DNA from: Microbacterium sp. LWO12-1.2
Lineage (GTDB): Bacteria > Actinomycetota > Actinomycetes > Actinomycetales > Microbacteriaceae
DNA length: 64,000 bases
Direction of reading: 5' to 3'
Assembly: GCF_040675875.1 (NCBI RefSeq)
Contig: NZ_JBEGII010000001.1
Location: 3,968,001-4,032,000 of the forward strand
Shown here: positions 53,657 through 61,517 of the stretch, piece after piece
How the letters are laid out: every line of letters begins with the position of its first letter
Position numbering within the stretch: the first letter of the stretch is position 1
Program-made: the position numbers and the translations under genes
The notes under the pieces: model-generated
Told to the model about the DNA's origin: nothing
Databases searched by the model: none
Seen by the model: the letters and a program-made list of their open reading frames with translations, nothing else

Positions 53657-54331
53657 ATGGATCTGTTCCAAGACCTCACCGGGACGTTCTCCGTCCTCGA
53701 CATCGCACTCACGCTCACGCTGTCGTTCGTGCTGTCCGCGTTGATCGGATGGGTGTACAAGAAGACCCATCGCAACATCTCCTACAGCCAGTCGTACGTG
53801 CAGACGCTGGTCATCATCGGCATGGTGGTCGCGGTGATCATGCTCGTCGTGGGCTCCAACATCGCCCGGGCCTTCGCGCTGGTCGGTGCGTTGTCCGTCA
53901 TCCGGTTCCGCAACGCCATCAAGGAAACTCGCGACGTCGGGTTCATCTTCCTGGTGATGGCGATCGGGATGGCTGTCGGCACCCGGTTCTACATCTTGGC
54001 CGCGGCCGCGACCGTCGTGATCCTCCTCGTCACCTATCTGATGCAGCGCTTCGATTGGTTCAAGCTCGACATCCAGCGCCAGGTCGTCAAAGTGCAGGTG
54101 CCTCCGGACTCGCACTACCAGCAGGACGTCGCCGACGTGCTGGTGTCGCGCACGCATGAATTCGAGCTCGTCAGCGTGGAGACAGCGCGCGGTGGCGCAT
54201 TGACGGAACTCTTCTATTCGGTGCGGCTCAAGCCGGGAGTCACCACCGCAGAGCTCATCGACGCGCTGGGGGAGGTCAACACGGGGCAGAAGGTGACCGT
54301 GCTGACCGGCTACGACCAGACGGATATGTGA
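53657..54331 (+). CDS. DUF4956 membrane protein
   Basis: 224-aa protein with an N-terminal helix and 3-4 membrane segments (FVLSALIGWVYKKTHR, VIIGMVVAVIMLVVGSNIARAFALVGALSVIRFR, FIFLVMAIGMAVG, ILLVTYLMQRF), then a cytoplasmic MgtC/ACT-like domain (VQVPPDSHYQQDVADVLVSR). ALSVIRFRNAIKETRD is the family signature. It links the VTC and CotH proteins: stop overlaps the CotH GTG. Presumably it anchors or gates the complex; this is inference. Confidence 0.87.
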   Translation: MDLFQDLTGTFSVLDIALTLTLSFVLSALIGWVYKKTHRNISYSQSYVQTLVIIGMVVAVIMLVVGSNIARAFALVGALSVIRFRNAIKETRDVGFIFLVMAIGMAVGTRFYILAAAATVVILLVTYLMQRFDWFKLDIQRQVVKVQVPPDSHYQQDVADVLVSRTHEFELVSVETARGGALTELFYSVRLKPGVTTAELIDALGEVNTGQKVTVLTGYDQTDM

Positions 54332-55944
54332 GGCGGCTGACGATGTTCCTGACGACTGTGCGCAAACGGCTGCCGATCCGGCTCCGTCAGAACTGGAAGG
54401 TGCTCGCCGTCACGGCGGTCGGTGCGGTCGTGGCTGTCACGGTCTTCGGGAACGTCGTCATCCGTCCGACCTCGACGAGCACCGCTGCCGTCTCCGATGC
54501 CGAGCTGATCACTGAGGATGTGGAAGGCGCCGTCGATCTGTTCGCCGCCGATGCGGCGCATGAGGTCACGCTGTCGTACTCGCAGGAGGACTACGACGAG
54601 ATGCTGGATGCCTATTTCACCGAGGGGGAGAAGGAGTGGATGGTCGCCGACATCACGATCGACGGCACCACGATCGATTCCGTCGGCATCAGGCTCAAAG
54701 GCAACTCCACCTTGTCGTCGCTCGTCGATGATCGGGAAGGATCAGCGACCTTCGGCGAGTCCGCGCCGGGCGGGATCGGCGGCATGGGCGCAGGAGACGG
54801 CGAACTCCCGGAGGGCATGGAGATGCCGGAGGGGATGGAGATGCCGGAAGGCATGGAGCCTCCGGAGGGGATGGAGCCCCCGGAGGGGATGGAGATGCCG
54901 GAAGGCATGGAGCCGCCCGGTGGCGGGGGTGACGGTGAGGCCGGATTCGGGGTAGGGATCGCGCTCTCGACGGATGCGCCCGAGAATCTGCCCCTGCTCG
55001 TCAGCTTCGACGAGTATCAGGAGGGGCGGGCGTATCAGGGCATGACACAGCTCTCGATCCGCCCCTCGTCATCCAGCTATGAGTCGTCGCTGAACGAAGC
55101 GGTCGCCCTCGAACTCACCGCCCGATCGGGGCAGACGACACAGCAGTTCTCGTACACGTCGTACACCGTCAACGAACGGCCGACGACGACACGACTGGTC
55201 GTGGAGAGTCCGGATGCGCAGTACGCCGACGAGTTGGAGGGGGAGAGCGTGCTGTTCAAGATGCTCGCCTCCGGCTCGTTCACCTATCAGGGCGATGACC
55301 AGACCGAGTACACGGATGACTTCTCACAGGTGAACCTGATCGGCAGTCAGGATCTCCAGCCCGTCATCTCGTTCCTGCAGTGGCTCGACGAGGCGTCCGA
55401 CGAGGAGTTCGCGGCCGGACTCGACGAGCGGCTCGATGTCGAGGGGTTCGCGGAGTACCTCGCGTTCCAGGAGCTCATCGGCAACATCGACACGATCTCC
55501 GGCCCAGGCCGCAACGGCTATCTCTCCTACGACCTGGGCACGGGTCGTATCAGCGTCATCTCCTGGGATCTCAACCTCGCCTTCGGTGGGATGGGAGCGG
55601 GGCCCGGCGCGCTTGCCGGTGAACAGGTCACCGCCGATGATGGCGAGGCGACGGATGCGGAGTCGAGCGCCGCGGCCTCTCCGCCCGAAGGCGAGATGCC
55701 GGACATGGCAGGAATGATGGGGAGCGAGAACGCGCTGGTGACGCGCTTCCAAGAGAACTCGGAGTTCGCCGCGCTCATCGACGCAGCGTCGGCGAGATTG
55801 CAGAAGTCGCTCATCGCGAGCGGAGACGCGCTCGGTGTCGTGGAGGAGGTCGCCGCTCGGATCCCCGTGACCGAAGGACTCCCGCAATCCACGGTGGACG
55901 CGGATGCCGACGCCCTGCGGGAACAGCTGGCCGCAGCGGAGTGA
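54328..55944 (+). CDS. CotH kinase family protein with Met/Pro/Glu-rich repeat insert
   Basis: 538-aa membrane-anchored protein. One membrane segment (VLAVTAVGAVVAVTVFGNVVI) precedes an extracytoplasmic CotH domain, an atypical kinase fold known to phosphorylate spore-coat proteins. Family blocks are VGIRLKGNSTLSSL, LTARSGQTTQQFSYTSYTVN, EYLAFQELIGNIDTI, and YLSYDLGTGRISVISWDLNLAFGG (catalytic Asp region). Residues 159-200 are seven hexapeptide repeats (E-x-PEGM), inserted between the first CotH strands. A second Met-rich stretch lies near 455-465. GTG start overlaps DUF4956. Confidence 0.88.
   Translation: MRRLTMFLTTVRKRLPIRLRQNWKVLAVTAVGAVVAVTVFGNVVIRPTSTSTAAVSDAELITEDVEGAVDLFAADAAHEVTLSYSQEDYDEMLDAYFTEGEKEWMVADITIDGTTIDSVGIRLKGNSTLSSLVDDREGSATFGESAPGGIGGMGAGDGELPEGMEMPEGMEMPEGMEPPEGMEPPEGMEMPEGMEPPGGGGDGEAGFGVGIALSTDAPENLPLLVSFDEYQEGRAYQGMTQLSIRPSSSSYESSLNEAVALELTARSGQTTQQFSYTSYTVNERPTTTRLVVESPDAQYADELEGESVLFKMLASGSFTYQGDDQTEYTDDFSQVNLIGSQDLQPVISFLQWLDEASDEEFAAGLDERLDVEGFAEYLAFQELIGNIDTISGPGRNGYLSYDLGTGRISVISWDLNLAFGGMGAGPGALAGEQVTADDGEATDAESSAAASPPEGEMPDMAGMMGSENALVTRFQENSEFAALIDAASARLQKSLIASGDALGVVEEVAARIPVTEGLPQSTVDADADALREQLAAAE
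54802..54909 (+). repeat. Six 18-bp tandem repeats inside the CotH gene
   Basis: Six in-frame units encode ELPEGM, EMPEGM, EMPEGM, EPPEGM, EPPEGM and EMPEGM; a seventh, degenerate unit (EPPGGG) follows. The copies differ at synonymous positions, so the array is not very recent, but length variation between strains is likely. Confidence 0.85.
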
Positions 55945-55975
55945 ACTCCCGACCGCCTCGCTCGCAGCTCGTGGT

Positions 55976-56031
55976 GAGGGGTCAGAACACGCCGCGCCCG
56001 ACCGTGGTGCTGCGGCGTGTTCTGACCCCTC
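55976..56031. repeat. Dispersed 56-bp hairpin repeat, copy 2
   Basis: Perfect 20-bp arms GAGGGGTCAGAACACGCCGC (55976-55995) and GCGGCGTGTTCTGACCCCTC (56012-56031), with a 16-nt loop. It lies between the convergent CotH and LysR genes. It is probably a bidirectional terminator. Confidence 0.88.
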
Positions 56032-56042
56032 GCGGTCGAAAC

Positions 56043-56981
56043 TCAGTCGTTCAGCGAGGTGATCGCGGGGTCGCGGCGCGCGACTTCGGCTGCTGTCGAC
56101 ACGATCACGCGGCGCATGGCCGCCACCGCGATCGCGGGTGTGACATCGGAGCGGTGTGCGAGGCTCACGGTGCGCGTCATCATCGGATGCGACAGGCGCA
56201 CGGATCGCAGCGCGGGCCTGTCGAGCAGCACCATGGCGGGCACGACCGCGACGCCGAGGCCACGCTCGACGAAGCGCAGCACCGCGTCCATCTCGGCGCC
56301 GGCCAGCAGGGGCACGGGTGCGAGACCGGCGGAGCGGAAGGCCGCATCCGTCGTGGCGCGCAGCTCATAGCTCTCGTCGAAGGCGATCAGCGGCAGGGAT
56401 GCGAGGCCGGGAAGGTCGAGCGAGGGGGCCGTGGTCACGGGTGGCTCAGCGGCCGACGAGACGACCACGAGCTCCTCGGTCAGCAGCGGCATCCGGGTCA
56501 GACTCACTCCCGCGGGAGGCTGTCCCTCTGAGGCGGTGACGAGTGCGATGTCGAGCGCGCCCACCGCGAGCTGTTCGACGAGGGTGCGCGACCCCGCCTC
56601 CGTGAGCTGCAGCTCGACGCCGGGGTGGGCGGCATGGAACACGCTGATCGCTTCGGCCACGAGGCTGATGCACAGCGTCGGAGTCGCGCCGAGCCTGACG
56701 CGACCGCGTCGCAGGCCGGCGAGCTCGCCCATCTCCTCGCGTATCGCCTCGGCCTCGGCGAGCATCCGTTGCGCGCGGGGGAGCAGGGTCTCCCCGGCGG
56801 CGGTCAGAGCGATGTGGCCGCGGGCGCGGTGGAACAGTTCTGCTCCGAGTTCCCGCTCCAGCGTGGAGATCTGACGGCTCAGCGAGGGCTGTGCCAGATG
56901 GAGGTGTTCCGACGCGCGGGTGAAGTTTCCGAGGCGGGCGACTTCGACGAACCCGCGGAGTTGCTCGAGGTTCATGACCAT
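56043..56981 (-). CDS. LysR family regulator (divergent from flavoprotein gene)
   Basis: 312-aa LTTR with HTH LEQLRGFVEVARLGNFTRASEHLHLAQPSLSRQISTLERELG, LFHRARGHIALTAAG, and an effector domain from about residue 90 (RLGATPTLCISLVAEAISVFHAAHPGVELQL). Divergent by 71 bp from the fumarate-reductase-type gene, which is probably its target. The gap holds two inverted repeats. Confidence 0.93.
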   Translation of the reverse strand: MVMNLEQLRGFVEVARLGNFTRASEHLHLAQPSLSRQISTLERELGAELFHRARGHIALTAAGETLLPRAQRMLAEAEAIREEMGELAGLRRGRVRLGATPTLCISLVAEAISVFHAAHPGVELQLTEAGSRTLVEQLAVGALDIALVTASEGQPPAGVSLTRMPLLTEELVVVSSAAEPPVTTAPSLDLPGLASLPLIAFDESYELRATTDAAFRSAGLAPVPLLAGAEMDAVLRFVERGLGVAVVPAMVLLDRPALRSVRLSHPMMTRTVSLAHRSDVTPAIAVAAMRRVIVSTAAEVARRDPAITSLND

Positions 56982-57004
56982 AGCCTACCCGCATCGTTAC
57001 GACG

Positions 57005-57038
57005 CCAACTATGCATTGGAGTAATTAGGATCGCCTAA
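57005..57038. promoter_or_regulatory. Two inverted repeats between LysR and flavoprotein genes
   Basis: CCAA-ctatgca-TTGG (57005-57019) and TTAGG-ATCG-CCTAA (57025-57038; T-N12-A span of LTTR type) lie in the 71-bp divergent gap. These are likely LysR recognition and activation sites. Confidence 0.5.
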
Positions 57039-57052
57039 CTAGCGTCGAATGC

Positions 57053-58783
57053 ATGAGTACACGCGAACGTCAGATCTCCACCACGGTCCTGGTCATCGGC
57101 ACCGGAGGATCCGGCCTGCGAGCGGCGATCGAGATCGCCGAACACGGTGTCGACGTCCTCGCCGTCGGCAAACGCCCGCGCCAGGATGCGCACACCTCCC
57201 TCGCCGCCGGCGGCATCAACGCTGCCCTCGGAACGATGGACTCCGACGACACGTGGCAGCAGCACGCCGCCGACACCATCAAGGAGAGCTACCTGCTCGC
57301 CAACCCGCACACGGTCGAGATCGTGACCCAGGGAGCCGAGCGCGGCATCCGCGACCTCGAGCGCTGGGGCATGGACTTCGCTCGCGAAGACGACGGCCGC
57401 ATCTCGCAGCGCTTCTTCGGTGCGCACACCTTCCGTCGCACGGCCTTCTCGGGCGACTACACGGGCCTCGAGATCCAGCGCACCCTCGTGCGCAAGGCAG
57501 AGCAGCTCGAGGTGCCGATCCTCGACAACGTCTACATCACGCGTCTGCTCGTGCGCGACAACGTCATCTTCGGCGCCTACGGCTTCGACCAGGCCGACGG
57601 CACGCGCTACCTGATCCATGCGGATGCCGTGATCCTCGCCGCCGGCGGCCACAACCGCATCTGGCGCCGCACCTCCTCCCGCCGTGACGAGAACACCGGC
57701 GACTCCTTCCGCCTCGCGGTCGACGCCGGTGCCCGCCTGCGCGACCCGGAGCTCGTGCAGTTCCATCCGTCCGGCATCATCGAGCCCGAGAACGCCGCCG
57801 GCACGCTCATCTCCGAGGCGGCACGCGGAGAGGGCGGCATCCTGCGCAATGCCCTCGGCGAGCGGTTCATGCCCAAGTACGACCCGGAGCGCATGGAGCT
57901 GTCGACCCGCGACCGCGTCGCGCTCGCCGCGTACACCGAGATCAAGGAAGGACGCGGCACGGAGAACGGTGGCGTCTGGCTCGACGTCTCGCATCTGCCG
58001 CGCGAGACGATCATGACCCGCCTGCCGCGCGTGTACCAGACGATGATGGAGCTGCAGATGCTCGACATCACCACCGATCCGATCGAGATCGCGCCGACAG
58101 CTCACTACTCGATGGGTGGAGTGTGGGTGCGTCCGGAAGATCACCAGACCGATGTCGAGGGGCTCTACGCGATCGGCGAGGCATCCAGCGGCCTCCACGG
58201 CGCGAACCGCCTCGGCGGCAACTCGCTCATCGAGCTGCTCGTGTACGGGCGCATCGTCGGGCAGGCGGCGATGGCCCATGCGGCCGGGCTGGAAGCGCAG
58301 CAGCGGTCGGCCGAGGCTGTCGAGGTCGCCAGGGCCGAGATCGCCGATCTCCTGGCCGCGGACGGCCGCGAGAACGTGCGGGCGCTGCAGCGCGCCATCC
58401 GCAACACGATGACCGAGTACGCAGGTGTCGTCCGCGACGAAGAGGGGCTGCGCGCCGGACTCGCCGAACTCGACATGATCGAAGGACGCATGGAGGACAT
58501 CGGCATCCACCCCGACATCGCCGGGTTCCAGGACCTCGCGCACGCGTTCGACCTCAAGGCATCGGCGCTGGCCGCCCGCGCCACGATGGAGGCCGCGCTC
58601 GAACGCCGGGAGACCCGCGGATGCCACAACCGCAGCGACTTCCCCGACACCGATCCGACGCTGCAGGTGAACCTGGTCTGGAGTCCGCGCGACGGCATCA
58701 CGCACGAGGCGATCCCCGAGATCCCCGCCGAGATCGCCGAGCTCATGCGCGAGGTCGACACCACCGGCAAGCTCGTCGAGTAG
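57053..58783 (+). CDS. Fumarate reductase/succinate dehydrogenase-type flavoprotein (L-aspartate-oxidase-like)
   Basis: 576-aa FAD enzyme. VLVIGTGGSGLRAAIEIAEHG is the FAD dinucleotide motif. AHTSLAAGGINAALG, FRRTAFSGDYTGLEIQRTL, and ELVQFHPSGI with AARGEGGIL are SdhA/FrdA/NadB-family substrate-site blocks. TAHYSMGGVWV and GLHGANRLGGNSL complete the FAD site; RGCHNRSDFPD is the C-terminal domain. No iron-sulfur or membrane subunit is adjacent, so it is a stand-alone enzyme, either soluble fumarate reductase or an L-aspartate-oxidase-like enzyme. nadA/nadC are absent here. Confidence 0.85.
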   Translation: MSTRERQISTTVLVIGTGGSGLRAAIEIAEHGVDVLAVGKRPRQDAHTSLAAGGINAALGTMDSDDTWQQHAADTIKESYLLANPHTVEIVTQGAERGIRDLERWGMDFAREDDGRISQRFFGAHTFRRTAFSGDYTGLEIQRTLVRKAEQLEVPILDNVYITRLLVRDNVIFGAYGFDQADGTRYLIHADAVILAAGGHNRIWRRTSSRRDENTGDSFRLAVDAGARLRDPELVQFHPSGIIEPENAAGTLISEAARGEGGILRNALGERFMPKYDPERMELSTRDRVALAAYTEIKEGRGTENGGVWLDVSHLPRETIMTRLPRVYQTMMELQMLDITTDPIEIAPTAHYSMGGVWVRPEDHQTDVEGLYAIGEASSGLHGANRLGGNSLIELLVYGRIVGQAAMAHAAGLEAQQRSAEAVEVARAEIADLLAADGRENVRALQRAIRNTMTEYAGVVRDEEGLRAGLAELDMIEGRMEDIGIHPDIAGFQDLAHAFDLKASALAARATMEAALERRETRGCHNRSDFPDTDPTLQVNLVWSPRDGITHEAIPEIPAEIAELMREVDTTGKLVE

Positions 58784-58810
58784 CTCCCGACCGCGAGTCC
58801 CGACGGGGCC

Positions 58811-58866
58811 GAGGGGTCAAGACGCGCCGCTGGCCGGCCGCTCCGTGCGGCGTGTCTTGACCCCTC
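58811..58866. repeat. Dispersed 56-bp hairpin repeat, copy 3
   Basis: Arms GAGGGGTCAAGACGCGCCGC (58811-58830) and GCGGCGTGTCTTGACCCCTC (58847-58866), 19 of 20 pairs plus one G-T, loop 16 nt. It lies between the convergent flavoprotein and acidic-protein genes. Compared with copy 2 both arms have changed together, keeping the stem. Confidence 0.88.
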
Positions 58867-58876
58867 ACCGGGAATG

Positions 58877-59185
58877 TCAGCCGACCTGCGGTTCCTCGGT
58901 GTCGATGACGCCGATCCCGACGGCCTCGTGGTCGGGCTCGGGCTCGTCACGCTTGGGCGCGACCGGCTCCTCACCCGGGTCCTTCTCGGTGCTCGGCTCC
59001 TGCAACTGCTCGGTGCTCGGCACCTCTTCGGGGTCTGCCTGCTCGGCCGACTCTTCCTGCGCGGCGGAGGCGTCCGGCTCGGGCGACTCCGCCGTCAGCT
59101 CGCCCGCGTCGGCGCCCGACGAGGGAGTGGGGGTGGGAGCCTGCGTCTCGGGAGACGGTTCCTGCTCCGGTGTGCTGTTCGTCAT
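58877..59185 (-). CDS. Small acidic Pro/Glu-rich low-complexity protein
   Basis: 102-aa protein, almost entirely Glu, Pro, Ala, Ser and Asp (NSTPEQEPSPETQAP through EPEPDHEAVGIGV), without aromatic or cysteine residues and with no fold expected. ATG at 59185 follows AAAGGGA. It is probably intrinsically disordered. It may be real because it starts after a plausible ribosome binding site and ends at repeat copy 3. Function unknown. Confidence 0.6.
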   Translation of the reverse strand: MTNSTPEQEPSPETQAPTPTPSSGADAGELTAESPEPDASAAQEESAEQADPEEVPSTEQLQEPSTEKDPGEEPVAPKRDEPEPDHEAVGIGVIDTEEPQVG

Positions 59186-59232
59186 GATCGTCCCTTTCAC
59201 GATGTCTTCGCGATCAGGATGCCGTCGGAACC

Positions 59233-59249
59233 GCCCCGCATGAAGGGGC
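59233..59249 (-). terminator. Short hairpin between two leftward genes
   Basis: GCCCC (59233-59237) and GGGGC (59245-59249) around a 7-nt loop, in the 75-bp gap downstream of the 59261-59893 gene. A weak terminator at best. Confidence 0.3.
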
Positions 59250-59260
59250 TTGACGCGGCC

Positions 59261-59893
59261 TCAGAAGTGCATCTGCTTGAGGGTGCCGTACTTGATCAGC
59301 AGCTCTTCGAGGGCGTCGCCGTCCTGGTACTCGACGTGGACGGCCTTCCCCGTGCCCCCAGCGAGCACGATGTCGGGTCCGTTCGAGAACAGCAGCGTCG
59401 ACCAGGGCGAGGCGAACACGGTCGCGCCCGCGGCATCCCTGGCCGTGACGCCGTCGCCATCCAGCGAGAGCTCGACGATCTTGTCCGACCCCTTCACAGG
59501 GAAGGCGACGGGAAACTCGGTCCCCTCCCACTCGCGGAAGTACGCGGTCAGTCCGATCTTCGCCTGGGGGAACCCGGCACGCAGGCTGCGGCCGATCCGT
59601 GAGACGTGCACCTCGTGCTCGACGCGCTCGCCCTGATCATCGGTGACCGCGACCGTCACGCTCCCGCCGATCGGGTAGGTCTGACGGAACAGCTCCTCCT
59701 GGCGCTTGTCGTCCGGCGTCAGGTCGCTGCTCTCCAGGAACGGCTGCTCGCCGATCCACCCGGTGCGCACGCTCCAGGTGCGGGTCGTTGCCTTGCTCTT
59801 CTTGCGGGAGCTGAGCACGCCGAAGACGACGATGAGCACGAGCACGAGCGCGCCCGCCACGAGGAACAGCATGATTCCGGTGTCATCACTCAT
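59261..59893 (-). CDS. Membrane-anchored hypothetical protein
   Basis: 210-aa protein with one N-terminal membrane segment (IMLFLVAGALVLVLIVVFGVL) followed by basic residues (SRKKSK) and a beta-rich soluble domain of about 170 residues (GGSVTVAVTDDQGERVEHEVHVSRIG, then HVEYQDGDALEELLIKYGTLKQMHF). No family recognised. TAACCT 6 nt before the ATG suggests a leaderless mRNA. Divergent from the serine dehydratase gene by 55 bp. Confidence 0.75.
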   Translation of the reverse strand: MSDDTGIMLFLVAGALVLVLIVVFGVLSSRKKSKATTRTWSVRTGWIGEQPFLESSDLTPDDKRQEELFRQTYPIGGSVTVAVTDDQGERVEHEVHVSRIGRSLRAGFPQAKIGLTAYFREWEGTEFPVAFPVKGSDKIVELSLDGDGVTARDAAGATVFASPWSTLLFSNGPDIVLAGGTGKAVHVEYQDGDALEELLIKYGTLKQMHF

Positions 59894-59899
59894 GCGATC

Positions 59900-59905
59900 A
59901 GGTTA
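59900..59905 (-). promoter_or_regulatory. -10 hexamer TAACCT of a probable leaderless transcript (leftward)
   Basis: On the minus strand TAACCT ends 6 nt before the ATG at 59893; no ribosome binding site. Confidence 0.5.
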
Positions 59906-59936
59906 ATGGGAGTGAACCGAAACGGGGAAGGCGGCG

Positions 59937-59942
59937 TAACCT
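59937..59942 (+). promoter_or_regulatory. -10 hexamer TAACCT of a probable leaderless transcript (sdaA)
   Basis: TAACCT ends 6 nt before the GTG at 59949, the same sequence and spacing as the divergent gene's -10. No Shine-Dalgarno is present. Confidence 0.5.
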
Positions 59943-59948
59943 GGACGC

Positions 59949-61451
59949 GTGACTGCGTACGTCTCGGCCTTCGACCTGTTCTCCATCGGAGTGGGGCCCT
60001 CCAGCTCCCATACGGTGGGTCCGATGCGCGCGGCCCTGGACTTCGTCCACCGGCTCGGCGCGAGCGAGACGCTCGCCGCGGTGTCGCGGATCGAGTGCAC
60101 GCTGTTCGGTTCGCTGGGAGCGACCGGCATCGGACACGGTACGCCGGATGCCGTCGTGGCGGGGCTGCGGGGATTGTCGCCGGAGAGCTGCGATCCCGCG
60201 GAGGTTCGCTCCGCCTGGACCGAGTACCCGGCGGGCGAGCCGCTCACTCTCGATGGCCAGCAGCAGATCCCGTTCGCGAAGACCGACATCGTCTTCGCCC
60301 CGCGCACCCGGCTGCCAGGCCACCCGAATGCCATGACGCTCACCGCGTGGGATGCCGCCGGCGCAACGGTCGCCGAGGAGACGTACTACTCGATCGGCGG
60401 AGGATTCATCCGGCGCGAGGGGGAGGGCACATCGATCACGGCGGCCGCATTCCCCTACTCCTATGCGGATGCCGCCTCGCTGCTGGCGTTGTGCGATGAG
60501 CACGGACTGTCGATCGCCGAGGTCGCGCGGCTGAACGAGACCGCCGTGCGCAGCGAGGAAGAGGTGGCTGCGGGGCTGGATGCCATCTGGAACGCCATGT
60601 CGGCCTGCGTCGACGCCGGTCTGCACTCCGACGGCGTGCTGCCCGGCATGCTCAAGGTGAAGCGGCGGGCGAGCACGATCCGTGCGCAGCTCGACGAGGT
60701 AGAGGCTGAGGGACACCGTGAGCTCCCTGGCGAATGGCTCGGGGCCTTCGCCCTCGCCGTCAACGAGGAGAATGCGGCGGGCGGACGGGTTGTCACTGCT
60801 CCGACCAACGGCGCGGCCGGCATCCTGCCCGCGGTGGCGATGTACTGGTGGCGGTTCCTGGCCGACTCCGGACTCGGCGCCGGCAACGCGGTCACGCCCT
60901 ACGGCGAGCTGGTGGGCAGCGCGCTGCTGGGCTTCGGCCCCGATGGTCGCAGCCTCGCCGCGCAGGTGGATGCCGACCTCGATCCCGAGCAGACGGCCGA
61001 GGCGAACCGTCGCCGCGGCATCCGTCGCTTCCTGCTCACTGCGACCGCGCTCGGCTCGCTGTTCAAGGCGAACGCCTCGATCTCGGGAGCGGAGGGCGGA
61101 TGCCAGGCCGAGGTCGGCTCGGCCTGCGCAATGGCGGCGGGCGGTCTCACCGCGGTGATGGGCGGCACGAACCGTCAGATCGAGAACGCGGCGGAGATCG
61201 CGATGGAACACCATCTCGGGCTCACGTGCGACCCCATCGGCGGACTCGTGCAGATCCCCTGCATCGAACGCAACGCGATCGCCGCCTCGACCGCCGTGAC
61301 CGCCGCGCGTCTCGCGCTGCGGGGCGACGGCAGCCACTACGTGTCGCTGGATGCCGTGGTCGAGACGATGCGCCAGACCGGCGCCGACATGTCGACCAAG
61401 TACAAGGAGACCAGCGAGGGCGGTCTCGCGGTCAACGTCATCGAGTGCTGA
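59949..61451 (+). CDS. sdaA: L-serine ammonia-lyase (iron-sulfur, single chain)
   Basis: 500-aa serine dehydratase that converts L-serine to pyruvate and ammonia. The beta domain opens FDLFSIGVGPSSSHTVGPMRAA. The alpha domain has NGAAGILPAV and the [4Fe-4S] ligands in GGCQAEVGSACAMAAGG, with a further Cys in HLGLTCDPIGGLVQIPCIERNA. The C terminus (NVIEC) ends in a cysteine, the tail-in-mouth ligand known for type II enzymes. GTG start with a -10 six bases upstream suggests a leaderless mRNA. Confidence 0.95.
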   Translation: MTAYVSAFDLFSIGVGPSSSHTVGPMRAALDFVHRLGASETLAAVSRIECTLFGSLGATGIGHGTPDAVVAGLRGLSPESCDPAEVRSAWTEYPAGEPLTLDGQQQIPFAKTDIVFAPRTRLPGHPNAMTLTAWDAAGATVAEETYYSIGGGFIRREGEGTSITAAAFPYSYADAASLLALCDEHGLSIAEVARLNETAVRSEEEVAAGLDAIWNAMSACVDAGLHSDGVLPGMLKVKRRASTIRAQLDEVEAEGHRELPGEWLGAFALAVNEENAAGGRVVTAPTNGAAGILPAVAMYWWRFLADSGLGAGNAVTPYGELVGSALLGFGPDGRSLAAQVDADLDPEQTAEANRRRGIRRFLLTATALGSLFKANASISGAEGGCQAEVGSACAMAAGGLTAVMGGTNRQIENAAEIAMEHHLGLTCDPIGGLVQIPCIERNAIAASTAVTAARLALRGDGSHYVSLDAVVETMRQTGADMSTKYKETSEGGLAVNVIEC

Positions 61452-61517
61452 GGGCGGCCCGCACGGGGTGTCGGTGATCGCGGGTAGCCTCCTCGAAGAC
61501 CGATCGAGGAGGGTGTG

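Noticed and set aside
54802-54927. Possible CRISPR or satellite array
   Set aside because: The 18-bp units are in frame, have no spacers and encode a regular hexapeptide, so they are a protein-coding tandem repeat.
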